Position numbers and translations under genes: made by a program
NCBI RefSeq assembly: GCF_051535215.1
Contig: NZ_JBPPLY010000001.1
Location: 186,001-250,000, forward strand
Length of the DNA: 64,000 nucleotides
Direction of reading: 5' to 3'
Source: Nitrobacter sp051535215
Lineage (GTDB): Bacteria > Pseudomonadota > Alphaproteobacteria > Rhizobiales > Xanthobacteraceae
Shown: piece after piece, positions 54,001 to 63,370 of the stretch
Layout of the letters: every line of letters begins with the position of its first letter
Numbering within the stretch: the stretch's first letter is position 1
Notes under the pieces: model-generated
Told to the model about the DNA's origin: nothing
The model's input: the letters and a program-made list of their open reading frames with translations, nothing else
Database searches by the model: none

Positions 54001-55599
54001 TCAGGGTTTGCGACGCCGTCGAATCGCCAATGCAAGCCCGATGGTCACCATGATTGCGGCCGGAATGTCGCCGCTGCGGCCGTAAGGCGGCGGCGGAATC
54101 GCGGCGGGCAGGCGGGAATCCAGTACGCCTTCGATGCCGAGATCGAGCCGTGCGACAATCCGTCCTACCGGGTCTGTCACCACCGAAATACCGGTGTTTG
54201 CCGCCCGCACCAGGGGAAGCCCTTTCTCGATCGCCCGCAGCCTCGCCTGCTGAAGGTGCTGATAGGGGCCCGTGCTGATTCCGAACCAGCCGTCGTTGGT
54301 GAGGTTGACGATCCAGCCGGGCCGGCCGCCGCGGGATTCGATATCGCCGGGAAAGATCGCCTCATAGCAGATCAACGGCAGCACGCTCGGCGCGTTCGGA
54401 AGGTCGATGGTCCGCCGTGTCGTCCCCGGAATGAAGCCGCCCTGGACCTTGGTGAGTTGAACGAAGCCGAGCTTTTCCATCAGGCCCTGGAACGGCAGGA
54501 ATTCGCCGAACGGCACCAGATGGAGTTTGTCGTAAATCGACAGGATGCTGCCATCGTCATCGATGACGTAGATTGAATTGTAGGCCCGGGTGATGCGGAC
54601 GCCGGGCGGGAGGTCGGGCGCGCGGACCGATCCGGTGATCAGGATCGTGCCCTTCGGCAGAAGGTCGGCGATCTGGGCCATGGCGTCGGCTTCGCGGGCG
54701 AGAAAGAACGGGAACGCCGATTCCGGCCAGATCAGAATGGTGGCTCCGCTGACGCCGGTGGAATGCGGCCCGGTGGCGCGGTCGGAGAGCGTCAGATATT
54801 TCTGCATTACCGCCGCCTTGGCGGAATAGTTGAAACGCGCATCCTGCTCCAGATTGGGCTGCATGATGCGCAGCTTGACGTGGTCGACAAACTCGGTCGG
54901 ATGACGCGACAGCCTGACCGCGCCGTAGACGCCCATGGCGACGAGCAGAACGGCGGCGCTCGCCGGAGCCATCCATGGCCTTCGGCTGCTTCCGTCGATC
55001 AGCACGGCGGGGCTCGCAAAGATCGCGATACTCAGGAACGTCAGGCCCCACAATCCGATCAGCGACGCGGTTTGCGCCAGCGCCAAAGGCTCCGTCAGCG
55101 CGTAACCGAATGCATTCCACGGAAATCCGGTCAGCGCATGTCCGCGCAACCATTCGCTGATCGTGAGCGCCGCGGCGAGCGCGAGAATGCGCGAGGCGTC
55201 GCGGGTCCAGATCCAGCGCGCCAGCGCGAAGCCGAGCGAGGGGAAGAGCGCGAGATAGGCCGGCAGGCCGAGAACGGCGAACGGCATCAGCCATGCGAAG
55301 GTCTGGGCGTCGACCAGAAAGGCGTTGCCGATCCAGTACAGTCCCGGAACGAAATAGCCGAGGCCGAACAGCCATCCCGAGAGCGCCGCGGCCGGCACGC
55401 CCTTGAGGCGACCGGCGCCGGCGCCGTCGATCAGCCAGGTCGCAAGCGGAAAGGTGACGAACAACACCGGCCAGGCGTTGAACGGCTCCATCGCAAGCGA
55501 GGACGCGGCGCCGGCGAGAAGCGCAATGACGGCGCGTTTCCAACCCCATGACAGAGTGACGGGAAGGCCGGCGGTGCGGATGCTGGCTGCAATGCTCAC
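54001..55599 (-). CDS. lnt: Apolipoprotein N-acyltransferase
   Basis: A 532-residue inner-membrane enzyme that puts the third acyl chain on lipoproteins. Six or so membrane helices span 20-225, then a nitrilase-like periplasmic domain. The triad is Glu293 (Trp-Pro-Glu-Ser), Lys358 (Tyr-Asp-Lys-Leu-His-Leu-Val-Pro-Phe-Gly-Glu) and Cys411 (Leu-Ile-Cys-Tyr-Glu). A C-terminal helix ends it. The GTG start overlaps the corC stop. Confidence 0.95.
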   Translation of the reverse strand: MSIAASIRTAGLPVTLSWGWKRAVIALLAGAASSLAMEPFNAWPVLFVTFPLATWLIDGAGAGRLKGVPAAALSGWLFGLGYFVPGLYWIGNAFLVDAQTFAWLMPFAVLGLPAYLALFPSLGFALARWIWTRDASRILALAAALTISEWLRGHALTGFPWNAFGYALTEPLALAQTASLIGLWGLTFLSIAIFASPAVLIDGSSRRPWMAPASAAVLLVAMGVYGAVRLSRHPTEFVDHVKLRIMQPNLEQDARFNYSAKAAVMQKYLTLSDRATGPHSTGVSGATILIWPESAFPFFLAREADAMAQIADLLPKGTILITGSVRAPDLPPGVRITRAYNSIYVIDDDGSILSIYDKLHLVPFGEFLPFQGLMEKLGFVQLTKVQGGFIPGTTRRTIDLPNAPSVLPLICYEAIFPGDIESRGGRPGWIVNLTNDGWFGISTGPYQHLQQARLRAIEKGLPLVRAANTGISVVTDPVGRIVARLDLGIEGVLDSRLPAAIPPPPYGRSGDIPAAIMVTIGLALAIRRRRKP

Positions 55600-56720
55600 G
55601 AGGTTTCGCCTCCATCGCCCGGCGGCGAGGGAGATGCCGGGTCACCTTGCGACTGCGATCCTGCATCCGGCGCAGCCTCGCGCCGCCGCCCGTCGCGCGG
55701 GCGGACGGCAGGCCGTTCCTTGCGCAGCCCGATCCGCAGCCGCTTGACGCGACGCGGATCGGCGTCGAGCACTTCGATCTCGAAGGGACCGGGTCCGGAA
55801 ATGACCTCGCCCCGCACCGGCAGTCGGCCGACATGGGTGACGAGAAAGCCGCCGAGCGTATCCACGTCCTCGCCCGCTTCGCCGGTCACGAACGCGTCGC
55901 CGATCATGGCGCGGACGTCCTCGAGGCTGGCGCGCGCATCGGCGATAAAGGAATTGTCCGCCTGCCGCACGATCGAGGGCGGCTCGTCGCCGTCGTGCTC
56001 GTCGTCGATTTCGCCGACGATCTGCTCGACGATGTCCTCGATCGACACCAGGCCGTCGGTTCCGCCATATTCGTCGACCACGAGCGCCAGATGGATGCGC
56101 GTCGCCTGCATCTGCGCCAGCAGATCGATCGCCGGCATCGAGGGCGGCACGTAGAGCAGCTTGCGGATGATGTTGGCTTCGTTCAACGGCAGCGCCAGAT
56201 CGACGGCGCGCAGGTCGAGACCGGCCGGTGGAGTTTTTCTGCGTTTCGCCTTGGACGGCAGTCCGGTGCGCGCCCGCACGGCCATGAACGCAATCAGGTC
56301 GCGGATATGAACGATGCCTTCGGGATCGTCGAGGTTTTCGTCGTAGACGACCAGACGGGAATGCGCCGCGCTCTCGAACACGTTGATCAACTCGCCGAGC
56401 GGGATGTCGCGCTTGACCGCGACGATATCGGCGCGATGAACCATGACGTCAGCGATGCGCCGTTCGTGCAGGCCGAGGATATTGCGCAGCATGGTGCGCT
56501 CGACGGCGGTGAAGCTGGTCTCGTCGGACGTCGATGCGTCGAGCACCACCTGAAGATCGGCGCGGACCGATCCCGCTTTCCATCCGAACAGCGAGCGGAT
56601 CGCCCGCATCAGCCAACGTTCGGAGACCGGACGCAGCACTTCGCCGTTGTGCACCGTCACCGGCAGGTTGCGATTGTCCTGCGGCGGTTTGCTGTCGCTG
56701 GATTCGTCCTCGGAAGCCAC
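55596..56720 (-). CDS. corC: CorC/HlyC-family CBS-domain protein
   Basis: A 374-residue protein with two CBS domains (about 75-210) and a CorC_HlyC domain at 235-325. There is no DUF21 membrane domain, so it is the soluble CorC type. It is linked to magnesium/cobalt handling in enteric bacteria. A variable Pro/Arg-rich tail of about 40 residues ends it. The GTG start is directly after the ybeY stop; the gene overlaps lnt. The ybeY-corC-lnt order is widely conserved. Confidence 0.9.
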   Translation of the reverse strand: MASEDESSDSKPPQDNRNLPVTVHNGEVLRPVSERWLMRAIRSLFGWKAGSVRADLQVVLDASTSDETSFTAVERTMLRNILGLHERRIADVMVHRADIVAVKRDIPLGELINVFESAAHSRLVVYDENLDDPEGIVHIRDLIAFMAVRARTGLPSKAKRRKTPPAGLDLRAVDLALPLNEANIIRKLLYVPPSMPAIDLLAQMQATRIHLALVVDEYGGTDGLVSIEDIVEQIVGEIDDEHDGDEPPSIVRQADNSFIADARASLEDVRAMIGDAFVTGEAGEDVDTLGGFLVTHVGRLPVRGEVISGPGPFEIEVLDADPRRVKRLRIGLRKERPAVRPRDGRRREAAPDAGSQSQGDPASPSPPGDGGETS

Positions 56721-57299
56721 TCAGGTCGTCCGTTCTTGCGGCGCATAGGGATCGGCTATGCCGAGCCGCGCCAGAATTTCGCGCTCGAGGTTTTCCATGT
56801 CCACGGCCTCATCGTCGGTTTCGTGGTCGTAACCGATCAGATGCAGAAAGCCATGGATCGCGAGATGGCTCAGGTGGTGATCGAAGGCCTTGCCTTCGTC
56901 GTCGGCTTCGCGGCGGGTGGTCTCATAGGCGATCGCGATGTCGCCGAGCATGCGCGGCGGATCGCCGGGCAAAGACGGGCCGGTCGGCTGCAACGCGGGG
57001 AACGACAGGACATTGGTCGGCTTGTCGATGCCGCGCCAGTTGGCATTGAGCGTGCGGATGCCGGCGTCGTCGGTCAGCATGATCGCGAGTTCGGCATCGC
57101 CGGTCTCGGTATCGGCGATTTCGGCCGCAACCTCGACGGCGCGAAGGATGATCGCTTCGGCATCCGTCTCGGCGCGCCAGCATTCGGCGACGACCAGAAT
57201 TTCGGTTGCAGGCGAAACGGAGATGGTCATCGTATGTCTTTCGCCGGCGCCGGCCCTTCGCGGAGGCCGGTCGCCTTTTCCAGGCGTGTCCGACGTCAT
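56721..57299 (-). CDS. ybeY: Endoribonuclease YbeY
   Basis: A 192-residue zinc RNase for 16S 3'-end maturation and 70S quality control. The zinc ligands His149, His153 and His159 fall in His-Gly-Phe-Leu-His-Leu-Ile-Gly-Tyr-Asp-His. Leu-Asn-Ala-Asn-Trp-Arg-Gly-Ile-Asp-Lys-Pro-Thr-Asn-Val-Leu-Ser-Phe precedes them. The ATG overlaps the phoH stop (ATGA); an internal ATG at 57230 is possible. Confidence 0.95.
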   Translation of the reverse strand: MTSDTPGKGDRPPRRAGAGERHTMTISVSPATEILVVAECWRAETDAEAIILRAVEVAAEIADTETGDAELAIMLTDDAGIRTLNANWRGIDKPTNVLSFPALQPTGPSLPGDPPRMLGDIAIAYETTRREADDEGKAFDHHLSHLAIHGFLHLIGYDHETDDEAVDMENLEREILARLGIADPYAPQERTT

Positions 57300-58345
57300 G
57301 GCTTTTTGGCTGCCGGCCGCTGCGGCAGCCCCTCATAGGCGGCGACGATCCGCGCCACCAGTTCGTGACGGATCACGTCGTCGGCGGTGAATTTCACCTG
57401 CGCCACGCCCTCGACGCTGTCGAGCAGTCGCGTCGCTTCTGTCAATCCCGACGTCTGGCCGTTCGGCAGATCGACCTGGGAAGGGTCGCCGGTGACGATC
57501 ATGCGGCTGTTTTCGCCGAGTCGCGTCAGGAACATCTTCATCTGCATCGAGGTGGTGTTCTGCGCCTCGTCAAGGATGATGGCGGCGTTGGTCAAGGTGC
57601 GGCCGCGCATGAAGGCGAGCGGCGCGATCTCGATCTCGCCGGATTGCAGCGCGCGCTCGACGATGCGGGAGTCCATCAGGTCATACAGCGCATCGTAGAT
57701 CGGCCGCAGGTAGGGATCGACTTTTTCGCGCAGGTCCCCCGGCAGGAAGCCGAGCCGTTCGCCGGCCTCGACCGCCGGCCGCGTCAGGATGATGCGATCG
57801 ACTTCCTTGCGCTCGAACAGTTGCGCGGCCTGCGCCACCGCAAGCCAGGTCTTGCCGGTGCCCGCGGGGCCGATGCCGAACACCAGTTCATGATGTTTCA
57901 GTGCGCGGATATAGGCATCCTGCGCGGCGGTGCGCGCCCGCACCGGCCGCTTGCGCAGGTTGATCGCCTCAAATGTCGAGCGCGGCGCCTTGGGGTCGTA
58001 CTCGAACAGTGAGCCCTGCGCGATCACGGCGCGGATCGCGCCCTCGACCTCGCCCTGCGTGAGGTCATGGCCCTGTGCGGCCTGGGCATAGAGCGTTTCC
58101 AGCACGCGCCGTCCGGCGTCGCAGCCGTCGCGCGATCCGGCGATGGTGATGTGGTTGCCGCGGGAATCGACGACCACGCCGAGCCGCCGTTCGACCTGCG
58201 CGAGGTTCTGTCCGTAGGGTCCGACCATCGCCGACACCGCGCGATTGTCGTCGAAATCGATGACGACTTGCGTTTCGGGCGGGGCTTGCATGTCGATTTT
58301 CTGACCGGGGGCGATTGAAGGCGAATCCGATGCGCTCTTGGGCAA
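57296..58345 (-). CDS. phoH: PhoH-family ATPase
   Basis: A 349-residue ATPase, the YbeZ-type partner of YbeY. A KH-like N-terminal part (about 25-100) leads to Gly-Pro-Ala-Gly-Thr-Gly-Lys-Thr near residue 160 and the Walker B Ile-Leu-Asp-Glu-Ala-Gln-Asn near 255. Thr-Gly-Asp-Pro-Ser-Gln follows. The start at 58345 is TTG with GGGAG upstream, next to the miaB stop; ATG 58291 is the alternative (331 aa). Confidence 0.93.
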   Translation of the reverse strand: MPKSASDSPSIAPGQKIDMQAPPETQVVIDFDDNRAVSAMVGPYGQNLAQVERRLGVVVDSRGNHITIAGSRDGCDAGRRVLETLYAQAAQGHDLTQGEVEGAIRAVIAQGSLFEYDPKAPRSTFEAINLRKRPVRARTAAQDAYIRALKHHELVFGIGPAGTGKTWLAVAQAAQLFERKEVDRIILTRPAVEAGERLGFLPGDLREKVDPYLRPIYDALYDLMDSRIVERALQSGEIEIAPLAFMRGRTLTNAAIILDEAQNTTSMQMKMFLTRLGENSRMIVTGDPSQVDLPNGQTSGLTEATRLLDSVEGVAQVKFTADDVIRHELVARIVAAYEGLPQRPAAKKP

Positions 58346-58349
58346 GGGT

Positions 58350-59768
58350 TCAGGCTCCCGTGATCGCTTGAGGTGTTGCGGCCGTCAGCGAAGGTTCGCC
58401 GGACGCCGAAACCAGACCGGCACCGGCAAGCGATCCGAGCAGGCTGAAGCGCTCGAGGCTGTCGATGGCGACGGGCAGCACCTTTCCGATAATGTCCGCG
58501 GACGCCATGACATGCGCGGGCTGCAGATAGGCGGTGCGGCCGACGATCTGACCCGCATTGCGCGCGGCGCGTTCGAACAGCACGTCGACCGTCCTGCCGA
58601 TCGCCGCCCTGTTGAAGGCGGATTGCTGGCTGTCGATCAGGCGCTGAAGCCGCTCCAGTCGTGCATCCATATCGGCCGTTGATACCGTCTCCTGCATTTC
58701 CGCCGCCGGCGTCCCCGGCCGTGGCGAATACTTGAACGAATAGGCGGCAGCGTATCCGATTTGGTCGACGAGCGCGAGGGTCGCGGCGAAATCTTCCTCG
58801 GCTTCGCCGGGGAAGCCGACGATGAAGTCCGACGAGAACGCAATGTCCTGTCGGGCATGGCGAAGCCGGTCGATCACGCGGCGGTAATCGGCGGCGGTAT
58901 GTCTGCGGTTCATGGCCGCGAGGATGCGGTCGGAGCCGGATTGCACCGGCAGATGCACGAATGGCATCAGCGCATCGAGATCGCGGTGCGCCTCGATCAG
59001 CGTCTCCTCGACGTCGCGCGGGTGGCTGGTCGAGTAACGCAGGCGGACGATGCCCGGAATTCCGGCGAGGCGATGCAGCAGCTTGCCGAACGGCCAGGGC
59101 CGTCCGTCGGGGCCGTCGCCGTGGTAGGCGTTGACGTTCTGCCCGATCAGGGTGATCTCGCGCACGCCGTTGTCGGCGAGGCGCTGCACGTCCTCCACGA
59201 TCTTTGCCACCGGGCGCGACACCTCCGCGCCACGCGTATAGGGCACGACGCAGAAGGTGCAGAACTTGTCGCAGCCTTCCTGCACCGTCACGAAGGCAGA
59301 GATGCCGCGGGCGCGGATCGCCTGCGGCGACGGCTGCGGCAGGAAGCCGAACTTGTCCTCGACCGGAAACTCGGTTTCGAGCGCGCGGCCGTCGGCCTTC
59401 GCGCGGGCCAGCAGTTGCGGCAGGTGATGATAGCTCTGCGGTCCCACCACCACATCGACGACGGGCGCGCGGCGGATGATCTCATGGCCTTCGGCTTGCG
59501 CGACGCAGCCGGCGACGACGATGCTCATGTCGCGGCCGTCGCGGGCCGCCTCGTCCTTGGCGGCGCGCAGGCGGCCGAGTTCGGAAAAGACCTTCTCGGA
59601 GGCCTTCTCGCGGATGTGACAGGTGTTGAGAATGACGAGATCGGCTTCCTCGGCGCTGGCGGTCTCGACAAAGCCTTCGCCCGCCAGCGTGTCCACCATG
59701 CGCTGGGCATCGTAGACGTTCATCTGGCAGCCGTAGGACTTGATGTGCAGCTTGCGCGGCGGCGTCAT
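58350..59768 (-). CDS. miaB: tRNA-2-methylthio-N6-dimethylallyladenosine synthase
   Basis: A 472-residue radical SAM methylthiotransferase that makes ms2i6A37. Three cysteines of the auxiliary cluster are Cys14, Cys50 and Cys88. The radical SAM Cys166-x3-Cys170-x2-Cys173 is intact in Gly-Cys-Asp-Lys-Phe-Cys-Thr-Phe-Cys. A TRAM domain lies at about 385-450. It heads the miaB-phoH-ybeY-corC-lnt operon, with fur upstream. Confidence 0.96.
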   Translation of the reverse strand: MTPPRKLHIKSYGCQMNVYDAQRMVDTLAGEGFVETASAEEADLVILNTCHIREKASEKVFSELGRLRAAKDEAARDGRDMSIVVAGCVAQAEGHEIIRRAPVVDVVVGPQSYHHLPQLLARAKADGRALETEFPVEDKFGFLPQPSPQAIRARGISAFVTVQEGCDKFCTFCVVPYTRGAEVSRPVAKIVEDVQRLADNGVREITLIGQNVNAYHGDGPDGRPWPFGKLLHRLAGIPGIVRLRYSTSHPRDVEETLIEAHRDLDALMPFVHLPVQSGSDRILAAMNRRHTAADYRRVIDRLRHARQDIAFSSDFIVGFPGEAEEDFAATLALVDQIGYAAAYSFKYSPRPGTPAAEMQETVSTADMDARLERLQRLIDSQQSAFNRAAIGRTVDVLFERAARNAGQIVGRTAYLQPAHVMASADIIGKVLPVAIDSLERFSLLGSLAGAGLVSASGEPSLTAATPQAITGA

Positions 59769-59829
59769 GGAACCTGTTGTCGGTTATGCCGCTCAGTTAT
59801 AGGCCGCGCGGCGGAAAATCCAGTATGTC

Positions 59830-59935
59830 CATTGTCATTCCCGATGCGCAATCGCGCCTCTGCGAGCGCGAATCCGGAAATCCCGGCCGGATCACGTCCG
59901 GATTCCGGGGTCGATGGAGGCGCGTGTCCCGGAAA
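59830..59935. repeat. Dispersed repeat family 3 copy
   Basis: GTCATTCCCGATGCGCAATCGCGC, then GCGCGAATCCGGAA and CGGATTCCGGGG; it resembles 28300-28410. It fills most of the miaB-fur gap and may form a hairpin. Confidence 0.5.
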
Positions 59936-60009
59936 CGACCTGGCTGATTTTTCCCAACTGAACGACAGATCGCCGCACCTGCCGCATGTCGTCGGACATG
60001 GATCGGCGC

Positions 60010-60459
60010 TCAGGAATTGTCCTCGTCCATCGGGACGCAATAGAGTTCAAGGCGGTGGTCGACCAGCCTGTAGCCGAGCTTGCGGGCGATCTCGGCCTGC
60101 AGCTTTTCGATTTCGTCGGAGGTGAATTCGATCACCTTGCCGTCACGCAGGTTGATGAGATGGTCGTGGTGACTGTCGCGCATCGTCTCGTAGCGTGCGC
60201 GGCCCTCGCGGAAATCGTGCCGCTCTATGATGCCGGCGTCCTCGAACAGCTTGACGGTGCGATAGACCGTCGAGATAGAGATCTTGTCATCCACCGCGAC
60301 GCAGCGGCGATAGAGTTCCTCGACGTCCGGATGATCGGAGGCTTCCGCCAGCACGCGCGCGATAACCCGGCGCTGTTCGGTCATGCGCATCCCGGTGGCG
60401 GCGCAACGCGCTTCAATCTTGGTGGGCTTCTGCGCAGAAGTCGGTTTCAGGGCCGTCAT
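60010..60459 (-). CDS. fur: Fur-family metal regulator (Fur/Mur type)
   Basis: A 149-residue Fur protein. The winged helix includes Arg-Met-Thr-Glu-Gln-Arg-Arg-Val-Ile-Ala-Arg-Val-Leu. Ile-Ser-Thr-Val-Tyr-Arg-Thr-Val is the recognition helix. Metal ligands lie in Ser-His-His-Asp-His-Leu-Ile near residue 90. The C-terminal CxxC pairs of E. coli Fur are absent. In Rhizobiales the equivalent protein (Mur) is mainly manganese-responsive and works beside Irr, whose gene is about 27 kb away here. The ATG at 60459 is preferred. Confidence 0.9.
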   Translation of the reverse strand: MTALKPTSAQKPTKIEARCAATGMRMTEQRRVIARVLAEASDHPDVEELYRRCVAVDDKISISTVYRTVKLFEDAGIIERHDFREGRARYETMRDSHHDHLINLRDGKVIEFTSDEIEKLQAEIARKLGYRLVDHRLELYCVPMDEDNS

Positions 60460-60621
60460 GACGTGTCCGGTTCCGATGGCGCATGTTTCGCCGAGGTGTG
60501 GGCCGCATCGCATGAAGATAGCGCGTAAAGATAATGCAAGCGAATGATATTCGGGAGTGCGGTCGGACGCAAAACCGCTTTCACCGCCGCCGATCGTTTT
60601 TCTTTTGCCACCGCGCGCAGA

Positions 60622-61101
60622 CTACGACAAGTCGCGGCGCATCACCAATGCGTTCAGTTCCTTGCCGCCGGCCTCCCGATAATAGCGTTCGCGGCGCCCG
60701 GTGACGACGAAGCCCGCGCGTTCATAGAGACGCCGCGCCGGCTGATTATTTTCCTCGACTTCGAGAAACACCTTGCGGACGCCGCGGCCGGCGAGATAGC
60801 CGAGATGCGTGAACAGCAGGTCGCGCGAGAATCGCTGACCGCGGTGGTCCGCGTCGATCGCGATCGAGAGAATCTCGGCCTCGTCCGCAGCGATGCGCGA
60901 CACCGCGAAGCCGATCACGCTCGATCTCAGCCGCAAACGCTGAACCAGCGTGTTGCGTTCCGCGATCATGACTTCGAATTCGCCTTCGCCCCATCCGCGG
61001 TGAAACGATGCGCCGTGAATAGCCGCAAGGCGCGCGGCGTCGTGAGAGGTCGCGGACTCGACCACGGGCGTCGCGCGTTCCTTGCTTCCGAACCAGGTCA
61101 T
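60622..61101 (-). CDS. rimI: RimI-type GNAT N-acetyltransferase
   Basis: A 159-residue GNAT protein. The acetyl-CoA loop is Asp-His-Arg-Gly-Gln-Arg-Phe-Ser near residue 90, and the Leu-Glu-Val-Glu-Glu-Asn-Asn-Gln-Pro-Ala motif near 115 is typical of RimI, which acetylates ribosomal protein S18. The ATG overlaps the tsaB stop (ATGA), matching the common tsaB-rimI pairing. An open frame extends upstream through tsaB but is a shadow. Confidence 0.88.
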   Translation of the reverse strand: MTWFGSKERATPVVESATSHDAARLAAIHGASFHRGWGEGEFEVMIAERNTLVQRLRLRSSVIGFAVSRIAADEAEILSIAIDADHRGQRFSRDLLFTHLGYLAGRGVRKVFLEVEENNQPARRLYERAGFVVTGRRERYYREAGGKELNALVMRRDLS

Positions 61102-61799
61102 GATGATGCAGCCGGCCTGGATGTCTTGTGCAGGAGGTCGCTTGCGGGCTTCGCGTCGGGCGCGCGCAGATAGGTCGGACGCGGCGGTGCGGCATCCGGA
61201 TCGACGGCTGCGGCGAGCCACGCCACCCAGGCGATATCGGGCGCCGCTTGCGGATCGACCGCGACCGGAGGCGATTCGTGCGCGGGCCATCGGTCGGCCA
61301 GAAGCCGGGCGGCATTGCCGACAAGGTGCGGCGCACCGAAACGCGAGGTGGCGAGCGCCTCCTCGACCGGCGCAACCTGAGGCCGGACCAGCATGGAGCC
61401 GTCGCCGCCGACAGCCTGGAAATAAACCTGGTCGTGGCGGGCATCGATCACGGAGATCACCGGCGAGCAGCGGTTCTCGCCGACAACCGGCGCTGCATAG
61501 GCCATCAGGGTCGTCACGCCGACTGCGGGCTTGCCGGCGGCAAGCGCGATGCCGCGCGCGGCCGACAACCCCACGCGAAGGCCGGTGAAACTGCCGGGGC
61601 CGGTGGTCGCGGCGATGCGGTCGAGCGAGGAAAAGGCGATACCGGCTGAGTCGATGACGCGCGCGATCAGCGGCATCAGCGCTTCTGCGTGTCCGCGCTT
61701 CATCGGCAGCGATTCATGAGCGAGAAGCCGGGCTTCGTCGGTGTCCAGGACACAGGCGGCGCAGGCATCGAGTGCAGTGTCGATCGCAAGAACAAGCAT
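61098..61799 (-). CDS. tsaB: tRNA threonylcarbamoyladenosine biosynthesis protein TsaB
   Basis: A 233-residue ASKHA-fold protein that scaffolds TsaD in t6A37 synthesis. Leu-Ala-Ile-Asp-Thr-Ala near residue 3 and Gly-Pro-Gly-Ser-Phe-Thr-Gly-Leu-Arg-Val-Gly near 68 are typical. TsaE, its partner, is fused to AmgK 42 kb away; no TsaD is seen. It overlaps rimI. Confidence 0.94.
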   Translation of the reverse strand: MLVLAIDTALDACAACVLDTDEARLLAHESLPMKRGHAEALMPLIARVIDSAGIAFSSLDRIAATTGPGSFTGLRVGLSAARGIALAAGKPAVGVTTLMAYAAPVVGENRCSPVISVIDARHDQVYFQAVGGDGSMLVRPQVAPVEEALATSRFGAPHLVGNAARLLADRWPAHESPPVAVDPQAAPDIAWVAWLAAAVDPDAAPPRPTYLRAPDAKPASDLLHKTSRPAASS

Positions 61800-62207
61800 C
61801 GGAAGCCAGACTATCGTTTTGAAGCAGGTCCTCGGCTGATCCGAGAATGCGTTGAGTCCGCGTGGAAAACGCGCGTCTTATCAAATCACGGCATAAAGCG
61901 GAGCATCACGGTCTAGCACTGTTCTCGCCTCGTGACCTGCGGCTCCGGCAGGCGTCGCCATGTTATAGCCACCTGATTGCCATGATTCCGTCCACTTTCG
62001 TGCCTTTGAGCCGGATCTGGCCCGCATTTAATCGGCATTTAACTAAAACTCGCCTTAATGACGCTTCGCAAGTCTGCGACAGGTTCTACCGAACTTGGGG
62101 TCAGCGATTCGACCATGCGTAGTCTTGTATCCGCACCTTGCGGGCGGCATGCGGACTTTCGTGCGCTCGCATGTCTCGGATGCTGAGTGACTCTGGATGT
62201 GGGGCGA
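61800..62207. other. Intergenic region between divergent tsaB and DUF2778 genes
   Basis: 408 bp without a credible gene. Its left part (61825-61915) holds a decayed repeat copy. The middle (61960-62060) is less GC-rich, with TTTAATCGGCATTTAACTAAAACTCG, and probably contains the promoter of the DUF2778 gene. No box is firm. Confidence 0.45.
61825..61915 (+). repeat. Dispersed repeat family 1, decayed copy f
   Basis: GTCCTCGGCTGATCCGAGAATGC and GTCCGCGTGGAAAACGCGCGTC match copies a and d, but the ends are lost. It suggests that the family is old. Confidence 0.45.
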
Positions 62208-63338
62208 ATGACGTACGTTACGGGTACGCGTTATTACGATGTAGCGGCCTATTCCGCCGCCTTGCCCCGCAAGGCCGTTCCGCAGAATATTGTCGGCGCC
62301 GCCGCGCTCGCCTGCATCGCGCTCGCCTGCGCCTGGACCCTCTACGCCAATGTTTCCGGCGGGGATCCGGAACTGGTCACGGCGTCGCTGCCGCCGGCCG
62401 CGTCCGTTCGCGTTATACCGGCCGCTCGCATCGCCGCAGCGTATGAGGCGCTGCATGAGATGCCTCCGCCGCGTGCAATTCGGCCAACGCCCGAAGTCAG
62501 CGCCACGGCCAAGGCCCGCATCGAAGATCCCGCCGCCCCGCCCCGCACGGCCTGGCTCTACGGTCCGCGTTTTCTCGGCGGAGAGCCGGAAACCTTCCGC
62601 CCGCAGGCTGCGCCGGCTCAGCCTGCTCCGGTAGAGGTCGCCTCGCTTCCCGCAGAGACGATGCCGGAGACGTTGCCGCTTCCGCCGACGCCGCAAGTCG
62701 CCGCCGTGGTGCCGATGCCGGCGCCGCGCCCGGCCGAATTGCGCCAGTTGCAGGCTTCCACTCCTTCCCGACGTGAAGTCGCGCAGGCCAACACCGCTGC
62801 TGCGCTGGAGCCGGAACCCGAGCCGAAGAAGCCGTCGATCTTCGAAAAGCTGTTCGGTAAGTCCGTGTCCAGCGGTCTGCAACTCGCATTCGCCGCGCCG
62901 GACGGCGGGGTGACGAGCGACGGCGAGAGCCTGACGCTCGGCCGTATTCCGCAATACGATCAATATACTGCCGTCTACGATATTTCGGCGCGGACGGTCT
63001 ACATGCCGAACGGCACCAAGCTCGAGGCGCATTCGGGCCTCGGCAAGATGCTCGACGATCCGCGTTCCGCCGACAGGAAAATGCGCGGCGTGACGCCGCC
63101 CCACACCTATGACCTGTCGTTGCGCGAACGTCCGTTCCACGGCGTGGAAGCGATCCGGCTGAAACCGATCGGCGGCGAGGACAAGATCTACGGGCGCAGT
63201 GGTCTGCTCGCGCATACCTACATGCTCGGGCCGAACGGCGACTCCAACGGCTGCGTGTCGTTCAGGAACTACAACGCCTTCCTGCGCGCCTATAAGAGCG
63301 GCCAGATCAAGCGGCTGGTCGTCGTCGCCAAACTCTGA
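62208..63338 (+). CDS. DUF2778 / Tlde1-like envelope protein
   Basis: A 376-residue protein with one membrane segment at about 26-49, a long Pro/Ala-rich region (55-205) and a C-terminal DUF2778 domain (about 230-376). The active-site-like segment has His336 and Cys349 in His-Thr-Tyr-Met-Leu-Gly-Pro...Ser-Asn-Gly-Cys-Val-Ser-Phe, like L,D-transpeptidases and the Tlde1 effector. It probably acts on peptidoglycan in the periplasm. No type VI secretion gene lies nearby. The ATG at 62208 is chosen; a GTG at 62187 adds 7 residues. Confidence 0.8.
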   Translation: MTYVTGTRYYDVAAYSAALPRKAVPQNIVGAAALACIALACAWTLYANVSGGDPELVTASLPPAASVRVIPAARIAAAYEALHEMPPPRAIRPTPEVSATAKARIEDPAAPPRTAWLYGPRFLGGEPETFRPQAAPAQPAPVEVASLPAETMPETLPLPPTPQVAAVVPMPAPRPAELRQLQASTPSRREVAQANTAAALEPEPEPKKPSIFEKLFGKSVSSGLQLAFAAPDGGVTSDGESLTLGRIPQYDQYTAVYDISARTVYMPNGTKLEAHSGLGKMLDDPRSADRKMRGVTPPHTYDLSLRERPFHGVEAIRLKPIGGEDKIYGRSGLLAHTYMLGPNGDSNGCVSFRNYNAFLRAYKSGQIKRLVVVAKL

Positions 63339-63370
63339 AGCCGAAGGCTCTGCGGGGGAAGTTGCGCCCG

